A stretch of 64,000 nucleotides of DNA, taken from positions 455,191-519,190 of the forward strand of contig NZ_CP083985.1 in NCBI RefSeq assembly GCF_020172665.1. Reading direction: 5' to 3'. A program made the translations under genes and the position numbers. This document shows, piece after piece, positions 8,712 through 17,503 of the stretch. Source of the stretch: [Mycobacterium] zoologicum (lineage in GTDB: Bacteria; Actinomycetota; Actinomycetes; Mycobacteriales; Mycobacteriaceae). The notes under the pieces were generated by a model. It was not told the DNA's origin. It was given only the letters and a program-made list of their open reading frames with translations, and did no database searches. Each line of letters begins with the position of its first letter. The stretch's first letter is position 1.

Positions 8712-9491
8712 ATGTATTCCCGACCCGTCGCTGTGGTCACCGGACCCACCTCCGGGCTGGGCGCCGGCTACGCGCGCCGCTACGCCGCCGACGGCTATGA
8801 CCTGGTCCTGGTGGCCCGAGACGCCCAGCGCCTCGAAGACTTGGCAGCTGAGCTGCGCGGCAGCCACGGCTGCGACGTGGAGGTGCTACCGGCCGACCTG
8901 GCCGACGCCGACGGCCGGGCGCGCGTCGCGCAGCGGCTGGGCGCCGGGGTGCGGGTGCTGGTCAACAACGCCGGCTTCGGCACGTCCGGTGAGTTCTGGA
9001 CGGCCGATCCCGCCCTGCTGCAGTCCCAGCTGGATGTCAACGTCACCGCGGTGATGCAGCTGACCCGGGCCGCGCTGCCCGCCATGGTCGACGCCGGCGC
9101 GGGCACCGTGATCAACGTGGCCAGCGTCGCCGGCCTGCTGTCCGGGCGCGGCTCGACGTATTCGGCGTCCAAGGCCTGGGTGGTGTCGTTCACCGAAGGG
9201 CTGGCCGGTGGGCTGGCCGGCACCGGCGTCGGCATCCACGTGGTCTGCCCGGGATACGTGCACACCGAGTTCCACGAGCGGGCCGGCATCGACATGGCCA
9301 CCCTGCCGTCGTTCATGTGGATGGAGGTCGACGACGTGGTCGCGGCCAGCCTGGCCGACATCGCCCGCGGCGACGTGGTCAGCATCCCGGGGCTGCAGTA
9401 CAAGGTGCTGGCAAGCGCCAGCCGGCTGATTCCGCGCGGGCTGTCCCGCACACTGACCAACACCTTTGGGAGGGGCCGTGGGCGCACTTGA
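8712..9491 (+). CDS. Short-chain dehydrogenase/reductase
   Basis: 259 aa classical SDR. The nucleotide-binding motif TGPTSGLG lies at residues 10-17, followed by NNAGFG, a catalytic Ser in [11 protein letters not shown] and the catalytic YSASK. Arg in VARDAQR after the second strand suggests NADP(H). Its last 14 bp overlap the GTG start of pyrE, so it is probably the first gene of an operon with pyrE, the lipoprotein and the SpoU methylase. The substrate is not readable; many similar SDRs act on fatty-acyl or keto-lipid substrates. Confidence 0.88.
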   Translation: MYSRPVAVVTGPTSGLGAGYARRYAADGYDLVLVARDAQRLEDLAAELRGSHGCDVEVLPADLADADGRARVAQRLGAGVRVLVNNAGFGTSGEFWTADPALLQSQLDVNVTAVMQLTRAALPAMVDAGAGTVINVASVAGLLSGRGSTYSASKAWVVSFTEGLAGGLAGTGVGIHVVCPGYVHTEFHERAGIDMATLPSFMWMEVDDVVAASLADIARGDVVSIPGLQYKVLASASRLIPRGLSRTLTNTFGRGRGRT

Positions 9492-10026
9492 CGCCGCCGA
9501 GCGCGACGAGTTGGCCGCGCTGGTGCGTGAGCTGTCGGTGGTGCACGGCCGGGTGACGCTGTCCTCGGGCGCCGAAGCCGACTACTACGTCGACCTGCGC
9601 CGCTCCACCCTGCATCACCGGGCCGGCGCCCTGATCGGCCGGCTGGTGCGTCAGCTCACCGACGACTGGGACTACGTCGCCGTGGGCGGCCTGACGCTGG
9701 GCGCGGACCCGGTGGCCACCGCCGTCATGCACGCCCCCGGCCGGCCCATCGACGCCTTCGTGGTGCGCAAATCGATCAAAGCCCATGGCATGCAACGGCT
9801 TATCGAAGGCGCCGACGTGACCGGACACCCGGTCCTGGTGGTCGAGGACACCAGCACCACCGGCGGGTCCGCACTGACCGCGGTCCGCGCCGTCCGCGAT
9901 GCCGGCGGTCAGGTGGTCGGGGTGGTCACCGTGGTGGACCGGGCCACCGGTGCCGCCGAAGCCATCGAAGCCGAAGGTGTCCCGTACCGCAGCGTGCTGG
10001 GTCTGGCCGAGCTGGGCCTGGGCTGA
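9478..10026 (+). CDS. pyrE: Orotate phosphoribosyltransferase
   Basis: 182 aa. Converts orotate and PRPP to OMP in pyrimidine synthesis. The PRPP-binding motif [13 protein letters not shown] is clear, as are [12 protein letters not shown] (the flexible catalytic Lys loop) and [12 protein letters not shown]. The GTG at 9478 is chosen because GGGAGGGG precedes it; a TTG at 9466 lies inside that ribosome-binding sequence. It matches Rv0382c in context, between ttfA and the Rv0381c-type lipoprotein. Confidence 0.94.
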   Translation: MGALDAAERDELAALVRELSVVHGRVTLSSGAEADYYVDLRRSTLHHRAGALIGRLVRQLTDDWDYVAVGGLTLGADPVATAVMHAPGRPIDAFVVRKSIKAHGMQRLIEGADVTGHPVLVVEDTSTTGGSALTAVRAVRDAGGQVVGVVTVVDRATGAAEAIEAEGVPYRSVLGLAELGLG

Positions 10027-10032
10027 TCGGTT

Positions 10033-10917
10033 GTGCGCACGCTGATCGCAGTTCTGGCCGCGCTGGTGCTGGCGGCCTGCTCGGGCCCGCCCGCCCCCGG
10101 GCCCTACGGGGCTGCGAGCACCCCGATGGGCCAGGCGCAGACCCTGCTGGGCTGGGACATGACGCTGAAGAACCTGCGCTGGGAGGTCGATCACGTCCTG
10201 ATCGACGTCACCGCCAAGCTCACCAACGCGGACTCACCGCACGCCGCGCCCGGGGATCTTCGGTTCGGCATCTACGGCACGCCGGCCCACCCCGTGGAGG
10301 CCACCGGCCTGGGCAGCTGCGACGCACTGGGGGAGCTGACCCCGACGCCACTGGCGGGTGCCGAACCCGAGCAACTCAACGGAACCGTGTGCCTGGGCCC
10401 GCTCAAGGAACGCAGTGCGGTCCGCGGGATCTACGCGTACTCACCGGCCGACCGGATCAAGGACACCACGGTGGCCTACGGTGCGGCGTTCCCGATCGGG
10501 CTGGCGCCGATCAATCCCTACGACACCGGCCTGATGCTCACCGCCCAGGGCGTGGCGGCATTCCGGGCCGACGGCATCCCGCTGGCTCCGAGCGCACTCG
10601 GCGACGCGAAAGCGTTCTCCGGCAACGGATATATGGTGCTGAGCCTGTCCGCCGACGCGGTCGCCGGGCAGTACCGCGACGACGCGGTGGCGCGTGGCGG
10701 GCCGCTGATGCTGGTCGCCGGACCGGCTGCGCCGATGCGCGGGCTGGGGCCGGACTGCCTGGCCGCCGGGTCCTCGGTGCTGATCCTGCCGGAGGCCTCG
10801 CTGAACTCGGTGCACGTGCCGACGTCGCTGTGCACCCACGGCGAGATCAACGCCGCGCTGCTCTACGCCTCGGTGTCGGTGGTGGGCACCCACGCCGCGG
10901 TGTGGACCGTTTCGTGA
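10033..10917 (+). CDS. Lipoprotein, Rv0381c homologue
   Basis: 294 aa. The type II signal sequence MRTLIAVLAALVLAAC has a lipobox LAAC with Cys16, so it is a predicted envelope lipoprotein. The mature part is rich in Gly/Pro/Ala with several Cys (GSCDALGE, TVCLGPL, TSLCTHGE) that could form disulfides. No enzymatic motif is seen. The GTG start lies six bases after the pyrE stop, and its stop overlaps the GTG of the SpoU methylase, so it is co-transcribed. The function is unknown. Confidence 0.82.
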   Translation: MRTLIAVLAALVLAACSGPPAPGPYGAASTPMGQAQTLLGWDMTLKNLRWEVDHVLIDVTAKLTNADSPHAAPGDLRFGIYGTPAHPVEATGLGSCDALGELTPTPLAGAEPEQLNGTVCLGPLKERSAVRGIYAYSPADRIKDTTVAYGAAFPIGLAPINPYDTGLMLTAQGVAAFRADGIPLAPSALGDAKAFSGNGYMVLSLSADAVAGQYRDDAVARGGPLMLVAGPAAPMRGLGPDCLAAGSSVLILPEASLNSVHVPTSLCTHGEINAALLYASVSVVGTHAAVWTVS

Positions 10918-11561
10918 ACGATGCGGTCGGCCCCACCGAGTGGCTGGCCCCGGCCAACGGAGTCGGGCCGTGGCCCGGGGAGCCGCCGAGCGACCCGCGG
11001 TACGATCCGGCGCTGCTGCGCGACGGCGATGCCCGCAATGTCGTTGACGCATACCGGTATTGGACCCGTGAAGCGATCATCGCCGACATCGATGCGCGCC
11101 GGCACCCGCTGCACGTGGCGATCGAGAACTTCGGGCACGACGCCAATATCGGTTCGGTGGTGCGCACCGCCAACGCATTCGCCGTCGACACCGTGCACAT
11201 CGTCGGGCGGCGACGCTGGAACCGGCGCGGGGCCATGGTCACCGACCGTTATCAGCGGCTGATGCACCACGACGATGCGGCCGGCCTGCTGGATTTCGCT
11301 GCGCGACAGGGCCTGACGGTCGTCGCCGCCGACAACGTGGCCGGGGCGGTGCGCCTGGAGCAGACCGCGTTGCCGGCCGATGCCCTGCTGGTGTTCGGTG
11401 CGGAGGGGCCCGGTATCAGCGAACAGATGCGCGCCGGGGCCGACCTGGTGGTGTCCATCGCCGCGTTCGGCTCGACGCGCAGCATCAACGTCGGGGTGGC
11501 CGCCGGGATCGTGATGCACGCCTGGATCACCCAGCATGCGGACGTCAGCCGTTCCTGGTAG
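10914..11561 (+). CDS. SpoU/TrmH-family RNA 2'-O-methyltransferase (Rv0380c homologue)
   Basis: 215 aa. The three SPOUT motifs are visible: motif 1 ENFGHDANIGSVVRTANAF, motif 2 VFGAEGPGIS, motif 3 IAAFGSTRSINVGVAAGIV, which form the knotted SAM site. It methylates a ribose in tRNA or rRNA; the target base is not known. The GTG at 10914 overlaps the lipoprotein stop (GTGA). A much longer open frame upstream (from 10389) is an artefact of the GC-rich lipoprotein gene. Confidence 0.9.
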   Translation: MNDAVGPTEWLAPANGVGPWPGEPPSDPRYDPALLRDGDARNVVDAYRYWTREAIIADIDARRHPLHVAIENFGHDANIGSVVRTANAFAVDTVHIVGRRRWNRRGAMVTDRYQRLMHHDDAAGLLDFAARQGLTVVAADNVAGAVRLEQTALPADALLVFGAEGPGISEQMRAGADLVVSIAAFGSTRSINVGVAAGIVMHAWITQHADVSRSW

Positions 11562-11594
11562 GAGTTAGGGTGTCCTTACCTAGAAAGGCGGGAC

Positions 11595-12440
11595 GTGGCC
11601 CACGACGACAACCTGACCACCCGGCGCATGCGGTTCCGCTTCGAGGAACCGCCCAGCGGCCACTACTTCGCCGACGACAACATGGTGCTCAGCCACTTCG
11701 TCGCCGAACTGTCGGCCAGCTTCCCCGCCGGCGAGGAATCGTTCATCCGCTCCGTGCGCCGGGTGACCGACCAGATCACCGACCCGACCCTGTCCCGACG
11801 GGCGGCGGGGTTCATCGGGCAGGAGTCCACCCACGGCCAGGAGCATCGCCGGCTCAACGCCCAACTCATGGACCGCGGCTACCGGATCGGCTGGCGTGAC
11901 TCGAAATCGGTGCGGGACAAGCTCATTGCGCGTGAGAGCAGGATGTCACCCCGGTTTCATCTGGCCATGACCGCCGGGGCGGAGCACTACACCGCGGTGC
12001 TCGCCGAACGCATCCTGTCCAGCGCGGAGCTGCAGGCCATTCCGGGCACCCCGGAGGTGTGGCACCTGCTGAACTGGCACGCGCTCGAAGAACTGGAACA
12101 CAAATCCGTGGCGTTCGACGTCTACCGCTATGTCGGCGGCACCGAACCCACCCGGATCGCGGTGATGGCGTTCCTGATCGCCACCACCGTGCCGGCCACC
12201 CTGCTCGCGCTGACCATCTCGCTGGCCCGCGACCCGGTGGCCCGCCGCCATCCGGTGCGGTTGCTGCGTGAGACGCGCGGGCTGCTGCGCGGCCCGTTCT
12301 TCAAAGGCCTGCTGCGTGATCTGCTGCGCTACCTGCGGCCCGGCTTTCATCCCGACGATGTCGACACCGGCGAACTGCTGCGGGAGTGGCAGCACAAGCT
12401 GTTCGGCGACGGCGGCACATTGGTCGACCATCTGCGCTGA
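11595..12440 (+). CDS. PF10118-type metal-dependent hydrolase-like protein
   Basis: 281 aa. It has a ferritin-like helical core with metal-ligand candidates: EESF, GFIGQESTHGQEH, AGAEHYTAV and WHALEELEHKSVAFDVY. A hydrophobic segment (VMAFLIATTVPATLLALTIS) follows near residue 190, suggesting membrane association. The arrangement matches the family annotated as metal-dependent hydrolase (PF10118), whose biochemical reaction is poorly established; the Glu/His pattern would also suit a di-iron oxygenase. The GTG at 11595 follows AAAGGCGGGA. A second family member lies at 42041-42949 beside redox enzymes. Confidence 0.8.
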   Translation: MAHDDNLTTRRMRFRFEEPPSGHYFADDNMVLSHFVAELSASFPAGEESFIRSVRRVTDQITDPTLSRRAAGFIGQESTHGQEHRRLNAQLMDRGYRIGWRDSKSVRDKLIARESRMSPRFHLAMTAGAEHYTAVLAERILSSAELQAIPGTPEVWHLLNWHALEELEHKSVAFDVYRYVGGTEPTRIAVMAFLIATTVPATLLALTISLARDPVARRHPVRLLRETRGLLRGPFFKGLLRDLLRYLRPGFHPDDVDTGELLREWQHKLFGDGGTLVDHLR

Positions 12441-12468
12441 GATAGCCGATACGGCAGGATTAAGCGCT

Positions 12469-13569
12469 ATGGACCAGCTGTGGGCCAACCGTGCCGAAAG
12501 TGCTGAAGCCGCCGTCACCGAGCGACACCTCAAGTCGCTGTGGCACATTCCGGGGACGCAACTGGGCGTGGTGGCCTGGCCGCCGATCCGGCGCGCCCCG
12601 CACTGGCACTACTGGTGGCAGGCGCATCTGCTGGACTGCCTGGTGGATGCCCAGCTGCGCGACCCGCAACCCGAACGGGTGATCCGCATCAAGCGACAGA
12701 TCCGCACCCACCGGCTGCGCAATGTGTTCCGCTGGACCAACGCCTACTACGACGACATGGCCTGGCTGGCGCTGGCGATCCAACGGGCCTGTCTGGTCAC
12801 CGGCATCGACCGGCATCGCGCGCTGGGCACCTTGACCCGTCAGCTGACCGACTCCTGGATGCCCGAAGCCGGCGGCGGCATCCCTTGGAGGAAGGACGAG
12901 CAGTTCACCGAGCCCTTTTTCAATGCGCCCGCCAACGGGCCGGCCGGGATCTTCCTGGCGCGTGAGCCGGCCTGGCTGGAACGTGCCCAGCAGATGGGCG
13001 ACTGGATCGAGGCCACCCTGATCGACCCGGACACTCATCTGGTGTTCGACGGCATCCGGTCCGGCTCCCTGGTGCGCGCGGAGTACACCTACTGCCAGGG
13101 CGTCGTGCTGGGCCTGGAGACCGAGCTGGCGGCGCGCACCGGCGATCCCCGGCACGCACCGCGGGTGCACCGGCTGGTGGCCGCGGTGAACAAGCAGATG
13201 GCGCCCGGCGGGGTGCTCAAGGGCGCCGGCGGCGGCGACGGCGGGCTGTTCGCCGGGATCACCGCCCGCTACCTGGCGCTGGTTGCCACCGACCTGCCGG
13301 GGGACTCCGCCGCCGACGTCGCGGCCCGCGACACCGCCGCCGAGCTGGTATTGACGTCGGCGAAGTCGGCGTGGGACTACCGGCAGTCGGTCAACGGGCT
13401 GCCGCTGTTCGGGGCGTTCTGGGACCAGACCGCCGAGGTGCCCCGGGCCGACGGGGCGGTGGCCACCTCCATCGCCGGTGCGGTGCGCGAATCCGAGGTG
13501 CCCGAGCGTGACCTGTCGGTGCAGCTGGGCGGCTGGATGCTGATGGAGGCCGCGGCCGCCCTCGGGTGA
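12469..13569 (+). CDS. GH76-type glycoside hydrolase (Rv0365c homologue)
   Basis: 366 aa. The motif NAYYDDMAWLALA contains the paired aspartates (Asp95-Asp96) typical of GH76 alpha-1,6-mannanases and related enzymes. Conserved aromatic-rich segments (HWHYWWQAHLLDC, PWRKDEQFTEPF, YTYCQGVVLGLE) build an (alpha/alpha)6 barrel. No signal peptide is seen, so it is probably cytosolic. GH76 enzymes cut alpha-1,6-mannose chains such as those in mycobacterial lipomannan; that substrate is inferred. The ATG at 12469 lies 28 bp after the PF10118 gene. Confidence 0.85.
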   Translation: MDQLWANRAESAEAAVTERHLKSLWHIPGTQLGVVAWPPIRRAPHWHYWWQAHLLDCLVDAQLRDPQPERVIRIKRQIRTHRLRNVFRWTNAYYDDMAWLALAIQRACLVTGIDRHRALGTLTRQLTDSWMPEAGGGIPWRKDEQFTEPFFNAPANGPAGIFLAREPAWLERAQQMGDWIEATLIDPDTHLVFDGIRSGSLVRAEYTYCQGVVLGLETELAARTGDPRHAPRVHRLVAAVNKQMAPGGVLKGAGGGDGGLFAGITARYLALVATDLPGDSAADVAARDTAAELVLTSAKSAWDYRQSVNGLPLFGAFWDQTAEVPRADGAVATSIAGAVRESEVPERDLSVQLGGWMLMEAAAALG

Positions 13570-13587
13570 TCCTGGCGTGACCCGCGC

Positions 13588-13609
13588 TACACTGGATACG
13601 TGTTACACG
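13588..13609 (+). promoter_or_regulatory. Promoter and palindrome of the toxin-antitoxin pair
   Basis: A -10-like TACACT at 13588-13593 is followed by CGTGT-T-ACACG, a perfect 11-bp palindrome, at 13599-13609. The start ATG is at 13620. Its placement at the expected transcription start fits autoregulation by a ribbon-helix-helix antitoxin. Confidence 0.5.
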
Positions 13610-13619
13610 GGTGGCCCCC

Positions 13620-13853
13620 ATGGCGAATCTGACGCTCAGCATCGACGACGAGTTGCTGCGGCGGGCCCGGATGCGTGCCCTGGAACTACGGACCACCGTC
13701 AACGCCCTGGTGCGTGAATACTTGGAGAGTTTCACCGGCGAGAGCCCGGCACGGGTGGCGATAGCTGACTTCCTCGATATCGCCGCAGGCGTCCACGCCT
13801 CCAGCGGTCCCGACGGCCGCAGCTGGACGCGTGAGGATCTCTATGCCCGGTAG
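13620..13853 (+). CDS. vapB: VapB-type antitoxin
   Basis: 77 aa. The N-terminus MANLTLSIDDELLRRARMRA is a ribbon-helix-helix DNA-binding motif; the C-terminal half (ADFLDIAAGVHASSGPDGRS) should wrap the toxin. It neutralises the PIN-domain RNase encoded next and probably represses its own promoter with it. The ATG at 13620 is preferred over the GTG at 13611. It overlaps the toxin start by 11 bp, the usual translational coupling of such pairs. The specific VapBC number cannot be assigned. Confidence 0.85.
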   Translation: MANLTLSIDDELLRRARMRALELRTTVNALVREYLESFTGESPARVAIADFLDIAAGVHASSGPDGRSWTREDLYAR

Positions 13854-14259
13854 GGCATTCATCGACACCAACGTCCTGGTTTACGCCGTCGACGAGGCGG
13901 ATCCCGCCAAAAAGCGGCTCGCTCGCACGCTGCTGGCGGACACACCGGAGTTGGTGTTGTCCGCGCAAGTGCTGGGGGAGTTCTACGTCACGGTGACCCG
14001 CAAACTCGCCGTTGCCGTGACCCCGGACACGGCTTCCGAGCTGGTGAAAAGGCTGGCGCGGCTACCGTGTATCGCCATAGATCAAGAACTGGTGCAGCGT
14101 GCCACCGTGGCTTCGCAGCGTTGGCAGTTGTCCTATTGGGATGCACTGGTGCTTGAGGCCGCGCGTCAGGCCGGATGCGAACGGATTCTGACCGAAGACC
14201 TCACCGACGGAGCGGTTTATGACGGCGTACGGATCGAGAACCCGTTTGTCGTCGGTTGA
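13843..14259 (+). CDS. vapC: VapC-type PIN-domain ribonuclease toxin
   Basis: 138 aa PIN domain. Acidic metal ligands are visible: Asp in AFIDTNVLVYA (start), Glu in LGEFYVTV, Asp in YWDALVLEAA and Asp/Glu in ILTEDLTDG. Mg-dependent RNase that typically cuts tRNA or rRNA and arrests growth. The ATG at 13843 has GAGGA five bases upstream and overlaps the antitoxin. All catalytic positions look intact, so the toxin is probably functional. A 10-bp inverted repeat lies directly after the stop. Confidence 0.88.
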   Translation: MPGRAFIDTNVLVYAVDEADPAKKRLARTLLADTPELVLSAQVLGEFYVTVTRKLAVAVTPDTASELVKRLARLPCIAIDQELVQRATVASQRWQLSYWDALVLEAARQAGCERILTEDLTDGAVYDGVRIENPFVVG

Positions 14260-14260
14260 T

Positions 14261-14309
14261 TCTGCGCTCAGGGCGGGGGTTACTCGACTTTTTGCGCCAT
14301 GAGCGCAGA
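14261..14309. terminator. Inverted repeat between convergent vapC and dedA
   Basis: TCTGCGCTCA (14261-14270) and TGAGCGCAGA (14300-14309) are perfect complements separated by 29 bp. The right arm is within the last codons of dedA. It could serve as a bidirectional terminator; no long T tract is present on either side. Confidence 0.45.
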
Positions 14310-14969
14310 GTCAGTGTCGGATGTGGCGGGGGTGCGGCGGCTGCGGTAGGCCTTCCAGGCGGCGATGAACGCCGGGATCATCGAGACGAACAGGATCGCC
14401 AGGATGATCTTCTCCAGGTTCTCGTGCACGAACGGGATGTTGCCCAGGAAGTAGCCCAGCGTCGTCACGCCGCCGCCCCACAGGATGCCGCCGACGATGT
14501 CGAACGCCAGGTACACCGGGTAGCGCATGTACGACACGCCCGCGACCACCGGCACGAACGTCCGCACGAACGGCGCGAACCGGGCCAGGATGATCGCCCA
14601 CGGCCCGTACTTCTCGAAGAAGGCGTGCGACTCGGTCACGTAGTGCTTCTTGAAGAACCGGGAGTCCTCCTTCTTGAACAACGCCGGCCCGAGCCGTCGG
14701 CCGATGAAGTAGCCGCACTGATCGCCCAGCACCGCAACGACCGCCACCGCCGGCGCCAATATCCAGATGTCCGGCGCCAGTCCCTTGGCGGCCAGCAGAC
14801 CCCCGGTGAACAGCAGTGATTCGCCGGGCAGCAGCGGGAACAGCAGGCCGGTCTCGATGAAGACCACCACCAGGATGGCCGGCAGCACCGCGCCGTGGAA
14901 GATGCCGCCGGCGCCCAGCCAATACATCGGGTCCAGGAAGCCGGGCATCGCGACCGCGGTGGTGTTCAT
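14280..14969 (-). CDS. DedA-family membrane protein (Rv0364 homologue)
   Basis: 229 aa with about five membrane segments. Family hallmarks are visible: FIETGLLFPLLPGESLLFTGG (acidic residue and GES), GDQCGYFIGRRLG, and FARFAPFVRTFVPVVAGVSYM with the conserved arginines. DedA proteins are flippases or transporters acting on undecaprenyl phosphate or phospholipids; which applies here is unknown. It is divergent from fba, with 85 bp between them. Confidence 0.92.
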   Translation of the reverse strand: MNTTAVAMPGFLDPMYWLGAGGIFHGAVLPAILVVVFIETGLLFPLLPGESLLFTGGLLAAKGLAPDIWILAPAVAVVAVLGDQCGYFIGRRLGPALFKKEDSRFFKKHYVTESHAFFEKYGPWAIILARFAPFVRTFVPVVAGVSYMRYPVYLAFDIVGGILWGGGVTTLGYFLGNIPFVHENLEKIILAILFVSMIPAFIAAWKAYRSRRTPATSDTDSALMAQKVE

Positions 14970-15054
14970 GACGCACCAACATACCGGGGCGTCCGGCCGA
15001 AACCGGTCCTGCGATACTCGATGCCAGTTCGGTCAGCCCAGAGGAGACAGTTCC

Positions 15055-16086
15055 ATGCCCATCGCCACGCCTGAGGTCTACGCCGAGATGCTGCGGCGCG
15101 CCAAGGAGAACTCGTATGCGTTCCCGGCGATCAACTGCACGTCGTCGGAGACCATCAATGCGGCGATCAAGGGTTTCGCCGACGCCGGCAGCGACGGCAT
15201 CATCCAGTTCTCGACCGGTGGTGCCGAGTTCGGCTCCGGCCTGGGCGTCAAGGACATGGTGACCGGCGCGGTGGCGCTGGCCGAGTTCACCCACGTGATC
15301 GCCGACAAGTACCCGATCAACGTGGCCCTGCACACCGACCACTGCCCCAAGGACAAGCTGGACGGCTTCGTGCGTCCGCTGCTGGCGATCTCGGCTGAGC
15401 GCGTCAAGGCCGGCCGCAACCCGCTGTTCCAGTCGCACATGTGGGACGGCTCGGCCGTGCCGATCAAGGAGAACCTGACCATCGCGCAGGAACTGCTGGC
15501 CCAGGCCGTGGCCGCCAAGATCATCCTCGAGGTCGAGATCGGCGTCGTGGGCGGTGAAGAGGACGGCGTCGAGGCCGAGATCAACGAGAAGCTCTACACC
15601 ACTCCCGAGGACTTCGAGAAGACCGTCGCCGCCCTGGGCGCCGGCGACAAGGGCCAATACCTGCTGGCCGCCACCTTCGGCAACGTCCACGGCGTCTACA
15701 AGCCCGGCAACGTCAAGCTGCGCCCGGACATCCTGGCCGAGGGCCAGAAGGTGGCCTCGGCCAAGCTGGGTCTGGCCGAGGGCTCCAAGCCCTTCGACTT
15801 CGTCTTCCACGGCGGTTCGGGCTCGCTGAAGTCCGAGATCGAGGAGGCGCTGCGCTACGGGGTGGTGAAGATGAACGTCGACACCGACACCCAGTACGCG
15901 TTCACCCGCCCGCTGGCCGCGCACATGTTCACCAACTACGACGGCGTGCTCAAGGTCGACGGCGAGGTGGGCAACAAGAAGGTCTACGACCCGCGCAGCT
16001 ACCTCAAGAAGGCCGAGGCCGCCATGACCGAGCGTGTCATCGAGGCCTGCAACGACCTGCACAGCGCCGGCAAAGCCCTGAGCTGA
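15055..16086 (+). CDS. fba: Class II fructose-bisphosphate aldolase
   Basis: 343 aa. Zn-dependent aldolase that splits fructose-1,6-bisphosphate to DHAP and GAP in glycolysis and gluconeogenesis. HTDHCPKD carries the catalytic Asp and a Zn-binding His; EVEIGVVGGEEDG, ATFGNVHGVYKPG and FHGGSGS hold further metal and phosphate ligands. GAGGAGA precedes the ATG at 15055. Matches Rv0363c, which is essential in M. tuberculosis. In H37Rv the mgtE gene (Rv0362) lies beside it; here the Rv0361 homologue follows directly. Confidence 0.97.
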   Translation: MPIATPEVYAEMLRRAKENSYAFPAINCTSSETINAAIKGFADAGSDGIIQFSTGGAEFGSGLGVKDMVTGAVALAEFTHVIADKYPINVALHTDHCPKDKLDGFVRPLLAISAERVKAGRNPLFQSHMWDGSAVPIKENLTIAQELLAQAVAAKIILEVEIGVVGGEEDGVEAEINEKLYTTPEDFEKTVAALGAGDKGQYLLAATFGNVHGVYKPGNVKLRPDILAEGQKVASAKLGLAEGSKPFDFVFHGGSGSLKSEIEEALRYGVVKMNVDTDTQYAFTRPLAAHMFTNYDGVLKVDGEVGNKKVYDPRSYLKKAEAAMTERVIEACNDLHSAGKALS

Positions 16087-16093
16087 GGCGCTA

Positions 16094-16116
16094 CCCGCCG
16101 TGCCTGATGCGGCGGG
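16094..16116 (+). terminator. GC-rich hairpin after fba
   Basis: CCCGCCG (16094-16100) pairs with CGGCGGG (16110-16116) around a 9-nt loop, eight bases after the fba stop. There is no T tract. The flanking 14-mer GCTACCCGCCGTGC at 16090-16103 recurs at 16145-16158 over the 3' end of the convergent gene. Confidence 0.45.
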
Positions 16117-16146
16117 CCAGCTTCGGCTCTCCTTCGTCGAGCCTCG

Positions 16147-16968
16147 CTACCCGCCGTGCGACTGGCAGATCTTCCACTGGTCGTCGCGGAACTGCAGGTC
16201 GAAGCTGCGGGTTGAGCGCACCCGCGGCTCGTAGGCCATGAACGCGGTGACGTTGGCCTCGGCGTGGCCGTCGTTGACCACCACCTCGTCGATGCTGGCC
16301 ACCACCGGATACTGTTTGGCCGCCGCGATCCGCTGGTAGGTGTCGTCCCACGCCTTCTGGTCATAGTTGACGTAGCGGTCGCGGATGTCCCCGCAGGTCA
16401 GGCTGCGCAGCGAGGCCAGGTCGCCGTTCTGCATGGCCAGGTCGAAGTTCTGGATGGTCCCGCGGACCTTCTCCTCCTGCGAGGCGGCCTCGCGGGAGTC
16501 GCGGGTCAGGAAAAGCGTGGCCATCACGGCGATCACCGCCAGCGCCAGGATGATCAGGAGCAGCGCGATCACCCAGCCCCAGCTGCGGGAGACCGTGGTG
16601 GGCAGCCGGCCGCTGAAACGGCCCGGAATCTGTTGCGGTATCGCCTTTCCCGGATCGACCCCCCGGTGAGCGATCAATTCGGTCTCCGCGTCACCCACCG
16701 ACGGGATGACCTCGGTCTGCCCGGCGTCGAACCCGGGCGCGGTGAACCGGCGCTCCGGAGTGCCGTCGGCGGCGGGCTCCTTGGGCTCGGTGGCGATCAC
16801 CTCGGTGACGGCCTCGTCCGCCGGGGCCTGCGCGGCTGCCTCGGGGAGGACGGCCGTGGCGGCCTCGTCACCGTCGGGCTGCTCGGCGGGAGCCGCGGCT
16901 GCGGTGTCCTCGGTCGGCTCGGTGTTGTCCGGTTCCGGTGGGTTCGGCATGAGTGGCTGATCCTCCAA
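16147..16968 (-). CDS. Membrane-anchored protein, Rv0361 homologue
   Basis: 273 aa. The first about 130 residues are disordered and rich in Ala/Glu/Pro/Asp. One membrane helix (WVIALLLIILALAVIAVMAT) follows, then an about 110-residue C-terminal domain with an NTF2/DUF4878-like look (FDLAMQNGDLASLRSLTCGD, DDQWKICQSHGG) and two Cys. Topology suggests a cytoplasmic acidic N-part and an outside C-domain. An ATG six codons in is a possible alternative start. No enzymatic motif; the function is unknown. It is divergent from the DUF3151 gene. Confidence 0.78.
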   Translation of the reverse strand: MEDQPLMPNPPEPDNTEPTEDTAAAAPAEQPDGDEAATAVLPEAAAQAPADEAVTEVIATEPKEPAADGTPERRFTAPGFDAGQTEVIPSVGDAETELIAHRGVDPGKAIPQQIPGRFSGRLPTTVSRSWGWVIALLLIILALAVIAVMATLFLTRDSREAASQEEKVRGTIQNFDLAMQNGDLASLRSLTCGDIRDRYVNYDQKAWDDTYQRIAAAKQYPVVASIDEVVVNDGHAEANVTAFMAYEPRVRSTRSFDLQFRDDQWKICQSHGG

Positions 16969-17058
16969 TGTCCGCCGGCTGATTCGGATCGGCTGGCGCT
17001 AGCTTACTGAGCGAGGTGCCGGCTTGCGGGAGTGGCTGGCCATGCACGGCACGGCACA

Positions 17059-17484
17059 ATGGATGATGTGCCTGTCACTGGTGATCTCCTGCGCCCCGAT
17101 CCGATCTTGCTGCCCGGCGACCCCGCCGCCGAGGCCGGCCTGCGGGCCAACCAGGATCCCACGGCTGTCGCGGCGGCGCATCCGGCTGCCTCGGTGGCGT
17201 GGGCGGCGCTGGCCGAAGCGGCATTGGCCGAGGACAAAGCCGTCACCGCCTACGCCTACGCGCGCACCGGTTACCATCGGGGCCTGGACCAGCTGCGCCG
17301 CAACGGGTGGAAGGGCTACGGTCCGGTGCCGTACGCGCATGAGCCCAACCGTGGCTTCTTGCGATGTGTGGCCGCGCTGGCGCGAGCCGCCGAGACCATC
17401 GGGGAGGCCGACGAGCGGGTGCGCTGCCTGGCTCTGCTCGACGACTGCGATCCCGGCGCCCGCTCTGCGCTGGGGCTGAGCTGA
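17059..17484 (+). CDS. DUF3151 protein (Rv0360c homologue)
   Basis: 141 aa small soluble protein, closely resembling Rv0360c: DLLRPDPILLPGDP near the start, then AAAHPAASVAWAALAEAALA, AYAYARTGYHRGLDQLRRNG and a C-terminal RCLALLDDCDPGARSALGL. The repeated helix pattern resembles a TPR-like fold. The ATG at 17059 is preferred; an upstream GTG at 17032 would add nine residues. The family is conserved across actinobacteria and has no assigned function. Confidence 0.85.
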   Translation: MDDVPVTGDLLRPDPILLPGDPAAEAGLRANQDPTAVAAAHPAASVAWAALAEAALAEDKAVTAYAYARTGYHRGLDQLRRNGWKGYGPVPYAHEPNRGFLRCVAALARAAETIGEADERVRCLALLDDCDPGARSALGLS

Positions 17485-17503
17485 CCCACGGCGCACCTAG
17501 GCA

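Noticed and set aside
10389-10913. Long N-terminal extension of the SpoU methyltransferase
   Set aside because: It overlaps the whole lipoprotein C-terminus out of frame; GTG 10914 with a GTGA overlap is the natural start.
12268-12468. N-terminal extension of the GH76 protein
   Set aside because: This part overlaps the PF10118 gene in another frame and is Cys/Arg-rich; ATG 12469 gives the correct GH76 start.
14311-16062. 583-codon minus-strand open frame across fba and dedA
   Set aside because: It covers the antisense of fba and an alternate frame of dedA, both well identified by motifs.
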